Positions 34,445-43,571 of a stretch of 54,567 bases of DNA are shown here, piece by piece. This stretch comes from Paenibacillus agri (GTDB lineage Bacteria > Bacillota > Bacilli > Paenibacillales > Paenibacillaceae), in NCBI RefSeq assembly GCF_013359945.1, contig NZ_JABWCS010000184.1:1-54567 (forward strand). The letters are read 5' to 3'. The notes beneath the pieces were generated by a model, which was given only the letters and a program-made list of their open reading frames with translations, was not told the DNA's origin and searched no databases. How positions within the stretch are numbered: the first letter of the stretch is position 1; the number at the start of each line of letters is the position of its first letter. A program made the translations under genes and the position numbers.

Positions 34445-34630
34445 TCACTGCTTTCCTCTTTTTTCTCTAAAAAAAGAGGAAAGCACGAGCATAACCAATC
34501 CAATGATGATTAGCGTAATACCTGCTGGTTTATAAGGATAGAAATTTTCAATAATAAAACAACTAAAACCTCCAGCAAACAAAAAAATTCCAGCAACGGA
34601 AAGTCTTTTTCTTAGTCTCGGTTTGTTCAT
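34445..34630 (-). CDS. Small two-helix membrane protein
   Basis: 61 aa with a basic N-terminus (NKPRLRKRLS) and two hydrophobic stretches (SVAGIFLFAGGFSCFII; AGITLIIIGLVMLVLSSFF), ending in REKRGKQ. AAAGGACG precedes the ATG at 34630. The last codons lie inside the AT-rich hairpin at 34449-34485. Unknown function; plausible but short. Confidence 0.55.
   Translation of the reverse strand: MNKPRLRKRLSVAGIFLFAGGFSCFIIENFYPYKPAGITLIIIGLVMLVLSSFFREKRGKQ
34449..34485. terminator. Long A/T-cored hairpin between convergent genes
   Basis: TGCTTTCCTCTTTTTT (34449-34464) pairs with AAAAAAGAGGAAAGCA (34470-34485) around a short loop. It lies past the 33732 lipoprotein gene and overlaps the end of the convergent 61-aa gene. 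Run-on T tracts are internal to the stem, so the terminator role is probable rather than certain. Confidence 0.5.
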
Positions 34631-34683
34631 AAAGGTCGTCCTTTCGTTATTTATTACGATTACTATAATAATAAAATACAGTT

Positions 34684-35487
34684 TTGAGAATTATTAAAAG
34701 CTTTTTTTGTGTAAAATTTAATGTAGATATATATGAAAGCGGGAGGATTACAATCAAAAGGCATGCGTTGCTATTAGCGTCGTCGGTATTACTGTTTAAT
34801 GTGCTCGTAGCTTGTAATAGTCAGCAACAGCAAAATCCGGGAGCAACTACTAACCATTCATCTACTCAGGAACAAAACTCTTCAGGTAATCTATCAAGTG
34901 TATTTCCAAGCTCAATTCTCGCGGATTCTCTTTCTATTGATTCTGTCAATGAATATTCCACGATCCGGGCAGAGCTGCTAACCGATAAGGGAACATTACT
35001 TATGATCTCTAACGGGAGAGAAGAGCGGGGACATTTGATCGTATCCAGTACACTGGGGCAAGAAGGGGACCAAACGTTCCAGAGTAATTATTCCATCGTC
35101 TATCGAGAAGGAGAGCAGGATACAGTTTTATTGGAACTGCCTGCTTATTTGTTTGTCCAACCCTCTGACAACACATTATCTTTTGAAAAGACGTCCTTTA
35201 AAGAAGCCGAAGTCTATGTTCTCACCCCTCAATATCAGACGGGCCACGGGTTGGAAGGGTATGCATTTGCGGTCAGCAAGCATAGTGGAGAAGCATTTCC
35301 TTTGGAGATTATTCATAGCGGTCATGTATCTAAAACACTTCTCTATTCTGAACTAGAATCGTTCCCAACAGTCGAAAATAATCGATTAATCGTACATCCG
35401 CCTATTGGGGCAGGTACGCCTGACGAAGATGCCAAGGCTATACATTACAGATTAGATTTGAGCAATAAGCAGTTAGTCGCTGAATAA
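34684..35487 (+). CDS. Hypothetical lipoprotein; possible ATC start
   Basis: The frame is open from a TTG at 34684 (267 aa), but that start has no ribosome site. A strong GGGAGG at 34741-34746 lies 6 nt before an in-frame ATC at 34753, from which an ideal lipoprotein signal begins (KRHALLLASSVLLFNVLVAC). The mature part starts with a Gln/Asn/Ser/Thr-rich linker (SQQQQNPGATTNHSS) and an unrecognised domain of ~210 residues. Either a rare start codon or a mutated ATG. Confidence 0.65.
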   Translation: MRIIKSFFCVKFNVDIYESGRITIKRHALLLASSVLLFNVLVACNSQQQQNPGATTNHSSTQEQNSSGNLSSVFPSSILADSLSIDSVNEYSTIRAELLTDKGTLLMISNGREERGHLIVSSTLGQEGDQTFQSNYSIVYREGEQDTVLLELPAYLFVQPSDNTLSFEKTSFKEAEVYVLTPQYQTGHGLEGYAFAVSKHSGEAFPLEIIHSGHVSKTLLYSELESFPTVENNRLIVHPPIGAGTPDEDAKAIHYRLDLSNKQLVAE

Positions 35488-35557
35488 TTGAATTTCTCTT
35501 CTAATTGTTCTATAACTAAATCTATTAATAAAATTATTAGTCTGGAGGAGAAATGAA

Positions 35558-36325
35558 GTGAAATTCGTCTTTGACCTGGATGGTACCATTTGCTTCAAAG
35601 GCCAACCGGTATCTGAAACTATTCTGGCTTGTCTGGAAGAATTGACACATGAAGGGCATGAAGTGATATTTGCCTCAGCCCGTCCGATTCGTGATATGCT
35701 GCCTGTTCTGCATGAACGTTTTCATTCCTTTGCGCTCGTTGGCGGCAACGGGTCGTTAGTGTCCAAGGAAGGTAAGGTTCAGCATGCCGATGCTTTCACA
35801 CAAGAGGATGTGCAGGAGATTCTTAGGTTGATTGAAGAACATCAGGCCACATATCTGATCGACAGTGATTGGGATTATGCTTACACCGGCCCGCACGATC
35901 ATCCCATTCTGAATAATGTCGACCCCGCTAGGCTAGCCAAGCGCCTTCCTGTAGGATCACTGAAATCCATCGTCAAGATTCTGATTCTGACTGCTGACGA
36001 TATGGAAGGGCTGGCGGAATCGCTGAAAGATCTTGGTGTGGTCATTCACAGGCACCGCAATGAAAATGTCATAGATATCAGCCCGCAGAACATCCATAAA
36101 TGGAATGCGTTACAACGGCTTGGAGTACAGAAGGAGGAATTTATTACTTTCGGCAATGATGCCAATGACATTTCCATGTTCCAGCAGGCCCGGCATGCCG
36201 TTATGATTGGACATCATGAGGAGCTTGCTCCCTATGCTTCGGAATCCATTTCATTGGAGGGCGACTGTGAGGGCGCTATTGTTAATAAGCTGAAGGATTT
36301 ATCGGCGTCATCAGTCCATTCTTGA
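35558..36325 (+). CDS. HAD-IIB (Cof-type) phosphatase
   Basis: 255 aa from the GTG at 35558 with GGAGGAG 7 nt upstream. HAD motif I is FDLDGT (Asp6, Asp8), motif II is in FASARP, Lys194-type motif III near SPQNIHKWNAL, and motif IV is FGNDANDISMF. The cap between motifs II and III identifies the type IIB (Cof) group, which dephosphorylates sugar phosphates, phosphorylated coenzymes and similar metabolites. Single gene. Confidence 0.88.
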   Translation: MKFVFDLDGTICFKGQPVSETILACLEELTHEGHEVIFASARPIRDMLPVLHERFHSFALVGGNGSLVSKEGKVQHADAFTQEDVQEILRLIEEHQATYLIDSDWDYAYTGPHDHPILNNVDPARLAKRLPVGSLKSIVKILILTADDMEGLAESLKDLGVVIHRHRNENVIDISPQNIHKWNALQRLGVQKEEFITFGNDANDISMFQQARHAVMIGHHEELAPYASESISLEGDCEGAIVNKLKDLSASSVHS

Positions 36326-36380
36326 TCAGAGGGTACATAAATTTTAGAGATGAAATACAGCGTATCGCGTATACTAATGG

Positions 36381-36421
36381 AACGGCAGAAGTCTCTCACG
36401 ACAATGCCGTTTTATTTTTTA
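36381..36421 (+). terminator. Terminator-like hairpin after the HAD gene
   Basis: AACGGCA (36381-36387) pairs with TGCCGTT (36405-36411) around a 17-nt loop, followed by TTATTTTTT. The same ACGGCA/TGCCGT stem occurs at 121-136. Confidence 0.6.
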
Positions 36422-36492
36422 TTAGGCTATGTTAGATTGAATTGTTAATAACCGACATTCACAGCAGATCTGAGATTGAAAGGATGGGTCCG

Positions 36493-36813
36493 ATGAAGAA
36501 GATATTTCTCTCACTTTTAGTCCTATTAATTATGTGTTCATGCAGTAATCAGTTTAATAAAGAAACCTGGTTAAAGAAACCAGAGAACAGAAATAGCATG
36601 GTGTATAGTCTGATAAATGAGCACGAACTACAAGGGAAAACGGAACCCGAGATTATCGACTTACTTGGAGAGCCCGAACAAAGATTGGATGAACCATCCC
36701 TCCAGTATGTTTATTATTTGGGGAGAGCAGGATTAGGCGTAGATGATCGTTTGTTACGACTTCACTTTAATGTGAACGGTGAGCTTGAGAGTCACCTGGT
36801 AACGAATGATTAG
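36493..36813 (+). CDS. Small lipoprotein, BamE/SmpA-like
   Basis: 106 aa from the ATG at 36493 (AAAGGA about 9 nt upstream); the frame opens earlier at 36442. Signal with lipobox ending LIMCSC (Cys15 or Cys17). The mature part contains IIDLLGEPEQRLDEPSLQYV, then YYLG, the turn-and-strand pattern of small SmpA/OmlA-like domains. Function unknown. Confidence 0.65.
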   Translation: MKKIFLSLLVLLIMCSCSNQFNKETWLKKPENRNSMVYSLINEHELQGKTEPEIIDLLGEPEQRLDEPSLQYVYYLGRAGLGVDDRLLRLHFNVNGELESHLVTND

Positions 36814-36974
36814 AACTTTTTTTGAAAGAGATTATCTGTGCAATTTAATATCCACCCATAAAAGTTCAGGATTACCCCCGTGCATTCCAAACCGCTGTCA
36901 GGTAGTATGAAACTAAAGCATAATGTTGCCACAGGAAACAGAGGTATAAAAATGCGAATCGGGAAGGTGAACAG

Positions 36975-38603
36975 ATGCTTAGCGTACTTATAGTGGATGA
37001 TGAATATGAGATTCGTGAAGGTTTGCGTAACCGCTTTCTTTGGGAGGACTACAATATTACGGAGATTCTGGTGGCAGAGGACGGGGATATTGCCCTGCAT
37101 ACGGCGCTTGAAGCCAGACCGGATCTGATCATTACGGATATCAAAATGAACCGCATGTCGGGCCTGGAGTTCCTGAGCGCTCTGTCCCCTGTGGAGGATT
37201 ATAAACCGGAGAAGATTATTGTCAGCGGATATGATGATTTTGAACTGGTAAAACAAGCTATGCAGACAGGTGTATGCGATTATATCTTGAAGCCGATCAA
37301 CCTGGATGAACTGGGAAAAATGGTGGATAAATCAGTGGAGACGATCAACCGCAGAAGGATGGATCAACGCAACCGCCAGATGCTACGGAACCAGGCCGTC
37401 TTTGCCATTCCCAAAATGCGGGAGGAACTGCTGAAGGAAATGATCGAGCATGTCTACGATCCCAATCTTGAGATGCGCAGATGTCACCGCCTGCAGACGC
37501 TGGAGCTCGAATGGATGCTCAGTGAGCCCATGTTCTTGATAGTCATCGAGGCCGATAATCTCAAGGCGATTGAGAACCGGAATCCGCATGAGAAGGAACT
37601 GATCCTGTTCGGCATCGGAAATGTCGTTCATCAGACGCTGGAGGAGGAATATCCGCATCCGTCCGCTCTTTATAAGGATAACCACAACCGCTGGATCGTT
37701 GTGCTCGGCAGCTCACAGCTTGAGCAGACGGAATTTGCCCAGGGAATGGCACAGCTGTTGATCCAGAGAATCAATGAATTTGTCAAAATCACGGCCAGTG
37801 CGGGGATGTTGACCAAGCCGGGGAACACCCGGAATCTTTATCACATGTACACTGAGGCATTAAGTGTAATGGAGCAGAAGGCGGTATATGGCGGCAATCG
37901 GCTGTTTACAGAGCAGGGGCTGTTTTATGATGGTGAAAATGAGGATCTGTCGCTTCAGGAGCCAGAAGAAATGCTTGATTTAGTCCGCTACGGAACGGAT
38001 GCCGATATTTCAAGAGCAATGGACAGCTTCATCGAGATGGTCCATTCCTGGCAGCTTACCCAGCTGAGGGATATTCAGCAGAAGATTTTTGAGTGGCTGT
38101 TCGAAGTGTTCCGCAGAGGGGCGGAGGGGACGGTTCTTAAGAACTGGAGGAGTAATCCGATTGCGGTCTGGGAGCTGCTGGAGCAGTACGATACACTGCA
38201 AGCCCTGCGTGTGCAGACTGAAGCGTTCTTGCATGAGATTGCTGCTGATTTCCGCAAGCTCTCGGAGACGCCAAGCCAGATCGTCAGCGAGGCGGAGAAA
38301 ATATTGCACCGTGACTATGCTGAAAGCCTCACCCTTCAGAGCGTGGCTTCTGCTGTTCATGTAACACCGGTGTGGCTTAGCAAGCTTTTTAAGAAGGAAC
38401 TGCATAAGACTTTTCTCGAATATCTGACAGAGATTCGTGTCAAAAAAGCAAAGGAAATGCTGTACGATGTGAAATTTAAAATCTATCAGATTTCCTACCA
38501 GGTGGGATATAAAGACCCGGTGCATTTCTCGAAGCTGTTCAAGAAGCAGGTAGGCTGCACACCGAAGGAGTTTAGAAGACAGCTGGGGATGGCTGAGGAA
38601 TGA
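36975..38603 (+). CDS. YesN-type response regulator (receiver + AraC)
   Basis: 542 aa. Receiver domain with Asp8/Asp9, phospho-acceptor Asp55 (LIITDIKMNRMSG) and Lys in DYILKPINL; a long middle domain; C-terminal AraC double HTH (LTLQSVASAVHVTPVWLSKL; IYQISYQVGYKDPVHFSKLF). GGGAAGGTGA precedes the ATG. The cognate YesM-type kinase is most likely the gene at 41567, separated from it by a GH38 gene on the other strand. Likely controls GH38 and the importer at 43572-47084. Confidence 0.9.
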   Translation: MLSVLIVDDEYEIREGLRNRFLWEDYNITEILVAEDGDIALHTALEARPDLIITDIKMNRMSGLEFLSALSPVEDYKPEKIIVSGYDDFELVKQAMQTGVCDYILKPINLDELGKMVDKSVETINRRRMDQRNRQMLRNQAVFAIPKMREELLKEMIEHVYDPNLEMRRCHRLQTLELEWMLSEPMFLIVIEADNLKAIENRNPHEKELILFGIGNVVHQTLEEEYPHPSALYKDNHNRWIVVLGSSQLEQTEFAQGMAQLLIQRINEFVKITASAGMLTKPGNTRNLYHMYTEALSVMEQKAVYGGNRLFTEQGLFYDGENEDLSLQEPEEMLDLVRYGTDADISRAMDSFIEMVHSWQLTQLRDIQQKIFEWLFEVFRRGAEGTVLKNWRSNPIAVWELLEQYDTLQALRVQTEAFLHEIAADFRKLSETPSQIVSEAEKILHRDYAESLTLQSVASAVHVTPVWLSKLFKKELHKTFLEYLTEIRVKKAKEMLYDVKFKIYQISYQVGYKDPVHFSKLFKKQVGCTPKEFRRQLGMAEE

Positions 38604-38604
38604 T

Positions 38605-38644
38605 TTCGAGGCTGTCGATTGGAGAAATCGGCAGCCTCGAAGTT
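38605..38644 (+). terminator. Terminator hairpin after the YesN gene
   Basis: TTCGAGGCTG-T-CGATT pairs with AATCG-G-CAGCCTCGAA around GGAG (38606-38642). The T-tract is weak. It lies between the convergent YesN-type and GH38 genes and may serve both. Confidence 0.65.
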
Positions 38645-38700
38645 GATGCAAACTAATTCAGTGGTAGACCATATGAATAATTTAGGTAGGGAGAAGAAGG

Positions 38701-41433
38701 TTATCGGGACGAGATTCCGACAGTCACGATACCTGCTTTGCTCACTGGGAGCGATTCTTCCAGAACGTCCGAGGTGTGCTGTTCCATGATATTGCTGGCA
38801 TAGAGCACGGTATCCCCGCTAGTTTGGATGCTCAGTTCGGACGGTGCATCCGCAAGGTTGTACCAGCGGGCCATCAGGTCACCGCTGCCTTCGCTGAGCT
38901 TCAGGTTGGAGAAGGCAAGCCCTTTTCCTTCCCAAGTGAGGAAGTTGTGTACGGGCGGCAGTTCGCCTTCATGAATATCCGTTTGGGCTGTGATGAGCGG
39001 AACGGCGAAACGATAGGCTTCACGATAAGCATCGAAGCGAGTGTCCCCGCCACGGTGCGGAATAATGCTCCACTCTGCTTCATTTGCTCCAAGGCACTGG
39101 GCATCAGGGGTATGGAAGACGCCCCAGTCGCCCAGCTCTCCGACACTGCGAAGCAGTGTAACGGCAATCGTGCCTTCGGCATCACGCAGAACTTCGTATT
39201 CGTTCAAGCCCTTACCGGCGGCAGTCAAGCCTCTGCCGTCTCCATGCACATCGACGAACGATTGCATATGCTGACAGTTGCTCGGGTTCTCCCACTCTGG
39301 TGCGGGTACGGTCTGGCGTTCAGCTACTTCAAAGACAGAGTCGGCATAATGCACAGCCGACTGGACGCCGGATGGCAACAGGACCCGCAGGCGGTGATCC
39401 TTCGATTGATTGTCGATAGTGGTATGCACCTGCAGAGCATGACTGCTACGCTCCAGGCTGATGCGGGTGACGATATGAAGCGGGACAAGCTGCTGTGATC
39501 GGATCGCTTGGCGCTGCCTGAACTCTACCATCGTCTCTACTTCCTGTTGCAGTAACTCATTAGCCGAAGCCGGAATCTCCAGCGTGTGGCGGATTTCAAA
39601 AGTAGCACGGTAAGGCGTATCTTCGGTCAACGTAATCTCGGCCTGTACACCACGGCTTGTGATGGCTGTATCGCCTATAGGTTGTTTGAAAATATATTCG
39701 TTCCCGATGTCGCCGACATCCTCATAAATGCCAAGGCCGCTGTACAGCTGGCCACTGATTTTATCAAGAAGCGAGAAGCTGCCGTCTTGTTCCAGGCTGA
39801 CCCGGAGATGCTCGTTCTCCATAGTCAAGTCACCGGTGACCAGATAGACATCCTGCGGCTCCTGTTCCACTTGGGCATCCTTGCTTGGAATCCACGCGTA
39901 GGAGGCCAGACCCAATGCAGGAAGATTCGTCGCCTCAAAGGTCAGGCGCAGAGCCCGGGCCATGTAAGGCTGTCTGAACTTGTCGCCGGGCAGCTCGTAG
40001 CCGAAGCGTACGCCCAGATCTACGGCGGTGACATCAATTCTTAGACCTGCCGCATCAACCAGATAACCTTCGCCATGCGTACGGCCGGCGACCTCGTTGA
40101 AGACAGCTACAGGATCTTCACTTTGGTTGAAGAAACGACGGGACCATTCCACTTCAACGGTCACTGCACCGCTGGTCGCGTAGCCGCTTGTATTATAGAC
40201 CACGAACGGGACGGCCTGGTCTCCGTATGATGCGAATACAGATGAATCCACCTTGGAACTGATGAATTTGGCACTCTCGGTGGCGAGGGATGAGCCGACT
40301 TCCATGCTCTTCGCGAACCGGGTCTTCATCTCATGATACACTTCGTCCACGCTGCAGCCGCAAATGCTGTCATGCGGATGGTTCTGCATCAGGGTCTTCC
40401 AGGCATATTGCAGCAGACCATGCGGATAGGCTTTGCCCAGCCCATGTGCCAGGGCAGCCAGCGGCTCTGCCGTTTTTTCCAGAAGCGTCTGATTCTGTTG
40501 ATTGAGCTGCTTGATATATACGCGCGCTGATGCTGTATTCACTAGCGAATACCAGCCGTCAGTATGCTGCCCGCGCAGCTCGCCGGTAGTGAGGGTCAGA
40601 TCTTCCGGAAGCTCTTCTTTCAGGGCCTTCACGTAATCATCAAAATTCGAATGGATGAATTCGCAGTCGGGATAGAGTTCGCGCGCAACACGTAGGGCTT
40701 CGGACAGGTCGGTCTGGATGGGTTGGTGATCACAGCCATTCATCAGCAGCAGATGCCGGGTGGAGGCATACTGCCGGGCACGCTCCAGACGAATATCCCA
40801 GTAAGCCTTGGCCGCCTCGGGGTCAACAGGAATTTCCATACCGTTGTTGTACCAGTTGGCGAACAGGATACCGAGAACACTGGAGCCGTCGGGAGATTGC
40901 CAGATCAGCTCAGAGTATGGAGATTCCAGGCCGGAAGCATCTTCTACACGGTTGTTAAAGCCAGTGGCTTTCACACCTCTCCCGAACACGGATGTGCTGA
41001 TACCGGCCTGCTGCAGGATTTGCGCAGCCTGGCCCATGTTGCCGAAGGAATCCGGGAAATAGCCGAGCTTCGAGATCGGACCGAACGTGCTGGCGTCACG
41101 GTGGCCGATTTGCAGATTACGGACATTGGCTTCGCCGCTCGTCAGGAATTCATCCTGAAGGATATACCATGGACCGAGGGACAGCTTGCCTTCATCGCAC
41201 AGGCGCTGGATAATTTCGCGCTTCTCGGGATAGACCTGCAAATAATCCTCTACCACGATGGTTTGTCCATCAAGGTAGAAACTCTTGAATTCAGGATCAG
41301 ACTCGAACGTTTCAATCAGGGTATCTATCGTTTCGATGAGTTTGACGTGATGGGCTTCATAGGGCATATACCATTCCCTGTCCCAGTGAGTGTGGGAGAT
41401 GACATGTACAACCGTTTTGCTGGGTGCTGTCAA
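38701..41433 (-). CDS. Glycoside hydrolase family 38 (alpha-mannosidase-like)
   Basis: 910 aa. N-terminal catalytic domain with the zinc-binding SHTHWDREW (His16, Asp18), nucleophile Asp128 in YFPDSFGNMGQ, and the later His of NHPHDSICGC; then the GH38 mid-helical domain and C-terminal beta-domains. The text is closest to the bacterial MngB/mannosylglycerate hydrolase-like branch. No signal peptide, so it acts on imported mannosides. Transcribed from a promoter near 41476-41503 that contains a cre-like site. Confidence 0.92.
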   Translation of the reverse strand: MTAPSKTVVHVISHTHWDREWYMPYEAHHVKLIETIDTLIETFESDPEFKSFYLDGQTIVVEDYLQVYPEKREIIQRLCDEGKLSLGPWYILQDEFLTSGEANVRNLQIGHRDASTFGPISKLGYFPDSFGNMGQAAQILQQAGISTSVFGRGVKATGFNNRVEDASGLESPYSELIWQSPDGSSVLGILFANWYNNGMEIPVDPEAAKAYWDIRLERARQYASTRHLLLMNGCDHQPIQTDLSEALRVARELYPDCEFIHSNFDDYVKALKEELPEDLTLTTGELRGQHTDGWYSLVNTASARVYIKQLNQQNQTLLEKTAEPLAALAHGLGKAYPHGLLQYAWKTLMQNHPHDSICGCSVDEVYHEMKTRFAKSMEVGSSLATESAKFISSKVDSSVFASYGDQAVPFVVYNTSGYATSGAVTVEVEWSRRFFNQSEDPVAVFNEVAGRTHGEGYLVDAAGLRIDVTAVDLGVRFGYELPGDKFRQPYMARALRLTFEATNLPALGLASYAWIPSKDAQVEQEPQDVYLVTGDLTMENEHLRVSLEQDGSFSLLDKISGQLYSGLGIYEDVGDIGNEYIFKQPIGDTAITSRGVQAEITLTEDTPYRATFEIRHTLEIPASANELLQQEVETMVEFRQRQAIRSQQLVPLHIVTRISLERSSHALQVHTTIDNQSKDHRLRVLLPSGVQSAVHYADSVFEVAERQTVPAPEWENPSNCQHMQSFVDVHGDGRGLTAAGKGLNEYEVLRDAEGTIAVTLLRSVGELGDWGVFHTPDAQCLGANEAEWSIIPHRGGDTRFDAYREAYRFAVPLITAQTDIHEGELPPVHNFLTWEGKGLAFSNLKLSEGSGDLMARWYNLADAPSELSIQTSGDTVLYASNIMEQHTSDVLEESLPVSKAGIVTVGISSR

Positions 41434-41475
41434 TGCGATTCCTCTTTTCCATAAGATGATGGACGCTACAGCATA

Positions 41476-41503
41476 ATTATATTAAATGTATCCGTTGTCA
41501 CAA
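41476..41503 (-). promoter_or_regulatory. GH38 promoter with embedded cre-like site
   Basis: On the minus strand TTGTGA (41498-41503), a 16-bp spacer and a perfect TATAAT (41476-41481) form a promoter 42 bp before the GH38 start. On the plus strand, TGTATCCGTTGTCA (41487-41500) matches the cre consensus at all but one defined position and covers the spacer and -35 region, where CcpA would repress. Confidence 0.5.
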
Positions 41504-41566
41504 TGAGTGGATCGCAAACTATTGCGGGGATTGTTATCGACATGCAAGGAAGGGAGGGCTGAAGCA

Positions 41567-43375
41567 GTGAATCGTTTTTCTCTGCGGCTGGGAGCATCGT
41601 TTCGGAACCGGATTATTCTGGTGTTCTTTTTGATCATTATTATGCCGTTCCTTATCTTTGCTTACTATGCACATATCAAGTCCATTGAGGGTATCACCAA
41701 CACCAACACTAAGATTTCACTGAGCTATCTCCAGCAGGCCCGCAAAAATTTTGAGATCTATCTCAATAAGCTCAATGATCAGGTCAATACGCTTATCGGC
41801 AATAAACGTCTGCAGGATCTGTTAGTTGACCCGCCAGCCAATACCGCTGAAGAAGAGGCCTTCACAGTAAACCTGCTGACACTGCTCTATCAGGCGACCC
41901 CGCAGATCGACGCCTTCCGGGTCAGAGTCTATCCGATGAATCCAGCCCTGTACCCTTCTTATATGAATACACTGGGAGAATCGGCTGATCTTGTATCTGA
42001 GGAGGACTGGTTCCAGAAACCTCAGGAGAGTGTGGGGCCGATCTGGAAGCAGTTCTTGCCGGAGCAGGGCAAGTATGGACGGCCCTTGCTTGCCTATATC
42101 AAACGTTTCTCAGGCCTTTATGACCGGAAGCCCCGTGGTGTGGTTGTCACAGAAGTCTCGGAGGATCATCTGAAGCGTTATTTTTCGCCGACGGAGCAAT
42201 TGAAGAATCAAAAGCTGCTTCTTATGAACAAGGACGGCACCATTTATTACGATTCATCTGCCAATGAGTGGGCAGGGACAGCTTTTCCTTCGGCATCTTT
42301 CACAGAACATCTACAACAAAGTCCGGAAGGCTCACAGACCATCAAGATCGACGGCAACACCTATCTTGCAACCTATGTCGGACTGAGTAGCGAGCCCTGG
42401 GCGATCGTCAGCCTGACACTGCTCAAGGAGTTAACCGGGACGAATGATGAGATTAACCGGCTGTTGATTATTTTTCTGATCATCTATTTAATCTGCTGCA
42501 TTGCCGTTGTCTTCTATATTACGGTGTATTTTACCCAGCCCATTGCGCGTCTGGTGCGGTTGATGCGAAGAATGGAGGACGGAAACTTTCATAATATTGT
42601 ACTGAAATCGCCCCGGAAGGACGAGGTTGGCTGGCTGTACCGCGGGGTTGGCAGTCTGGTTCAGCGGATTGATGTGCTGATTCAGGATGCCTGGCGTTCA
42701 GAGCGGAAGAAGAAAGCCTTGGAATTTCAGGTGCTAAGCCACCAGATCAACCCGCATTTCCTCTATAATACGCTGGAATCTATTCGCTGGAAGGCGGAGA
42801 ACCATGGACGCAGCGATATTAGTGAAATGGTATCTGCACTCGGTAATCTGCTCCGGCTGAGTCTGAATCAGGGCAAGGAGATTACGACGCTGCGGCGTGA
42901 AATCGAGCAGGTCAAGGCCTACGTGCTGATTGAACAGGCCCGAATGGGCAGTGCAATTCGCATTCTGTATTCTATTGATGAAGAACTGCTCGACTCGCCA
43001 TTCCTGCGGCTGCTGCTGCAGCCTCTGGTGGAGAATGCGATTCAGCACAGCGTACGGAGTGATTTTGAGAAAGGCAAGATCATTGTGTCCGCGCGCAGCG
43101 AAGGGCAGGATATGATCATTGAGATTACCGATAACGGTAAAGGCATTCCGCAGCAAATCATAGAGGAACTGGAGCATGAAGTACCTGCCGAGGAAATGTA
43201 TACAGCCACACGCCGGGGGGTAGGACTCCGCAATGTAAATGATCGTCTGAAGCTATACTTCGGGTCTGACTACAAGCTGCAGATTGAGACCGGCCCACAA
43301 GGCGGTACCCGCATAGTGCTGCGCCATCCCAAGAAGATAGAGGTGGAATTACCTAGACCGGACGACAGCCGATAG
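41567..43375 (+). CDS. YesM-type sensor histidine kinase
   Basis: 602 aa from the GTG at 41567 (AGGGAGGG upstream); the frame is open to 41507. Membrane helix ~17-38, extracytoplasmic Cache-like sensor, second helix ~300-325, HAMP, then the LytS/YesM-type kinase core with QINPHFLYNTLES (acceptor His397) and an HATPase (PLVENAIQHSV, DNGKGIP, GVGLRNVNDRL). Divergent from GH38. Its partner is probably the YesN regulator at 36975. The importer genes follow in the same direction. Confidence 0.92.
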   Translation: MNRFSLRLGASFRNRIILVFFLIIIMPFLIFAYYAHIKSIEGITNTNTKISLSYLQQARKNFEIYLNKLNDQVNTLIGNKRLQDLLVDPPANTAEEEAFTVNLLTLLYQATPQIDAFRVRVYPMNPALYPSYMNTLGESADLVSEEDWFQKPQESVGPIWKQFLPEQGKYGRPLLAYIKRFSGLYDRKPRGVVVTEVSEDHLKRYFSPTEQLKNQKLLLMNKDGTIYYDSSANEWAGTAFPSASFTEHLQQSPEGSQTIKIDGNTYLATYVGLSSEPWAIVSLTLLKELTGTNDEINRLLIIFLIIYLICCIAVVFYITVYFTQPIARLVRLMRRMEDGNFHNIVLKSPRKDEVGWLYRGVGSLVQRIDVLIQDAWRSERKKKALEFQVLSHQINPHFLYNTLESIRWKAENHGRSDISEMVSALGNLLRLSLNQGKEITTLRREIEQVKAYVLIEQARMGSAIRILYSIDEELLDSPFLRLLLQPLVENAIQHSVRSDFEKGKIIVSARSEGQDMIIEITDNGKGIPQQIIEELEHEVPAEEMYTATRRGVGLRNVNDRLKLYFGSDYKLQIETGPQGGTRIVLRHPKKIEVELPRPDDSR

Positions 43376-43401
43376 ACTCTTAGAATTGTAAAAGCAAGCA
43401 T

Positions 43402-43436
43402 AGTAGCGGGTCTCCTCATCAGGGAGAGCCGCTACT
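43402..43436 (+). terminator. Hairpin after the YesM gene
   Basis: AGTAGCGG-GT-CTCC pairs with GGAG-AG-CCGCTACT around TCATCAG. It is followed by TTCCTGTTT, a poor T-tract, so termination may be partial. Confidence 0.5.
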
Positions 43437-43571
43437 TCCTGTTTGGGGGATCATGACCTGTAATAGGGTCATCAGGACAAAAGGAAACTACAAAGTGCAA
43501 GAATGACTCATAGAAGTGTGTATCGCTCTCTTTTACAATTAAGTCATCCAAACAGCGAAAGGGAAGTCGAT

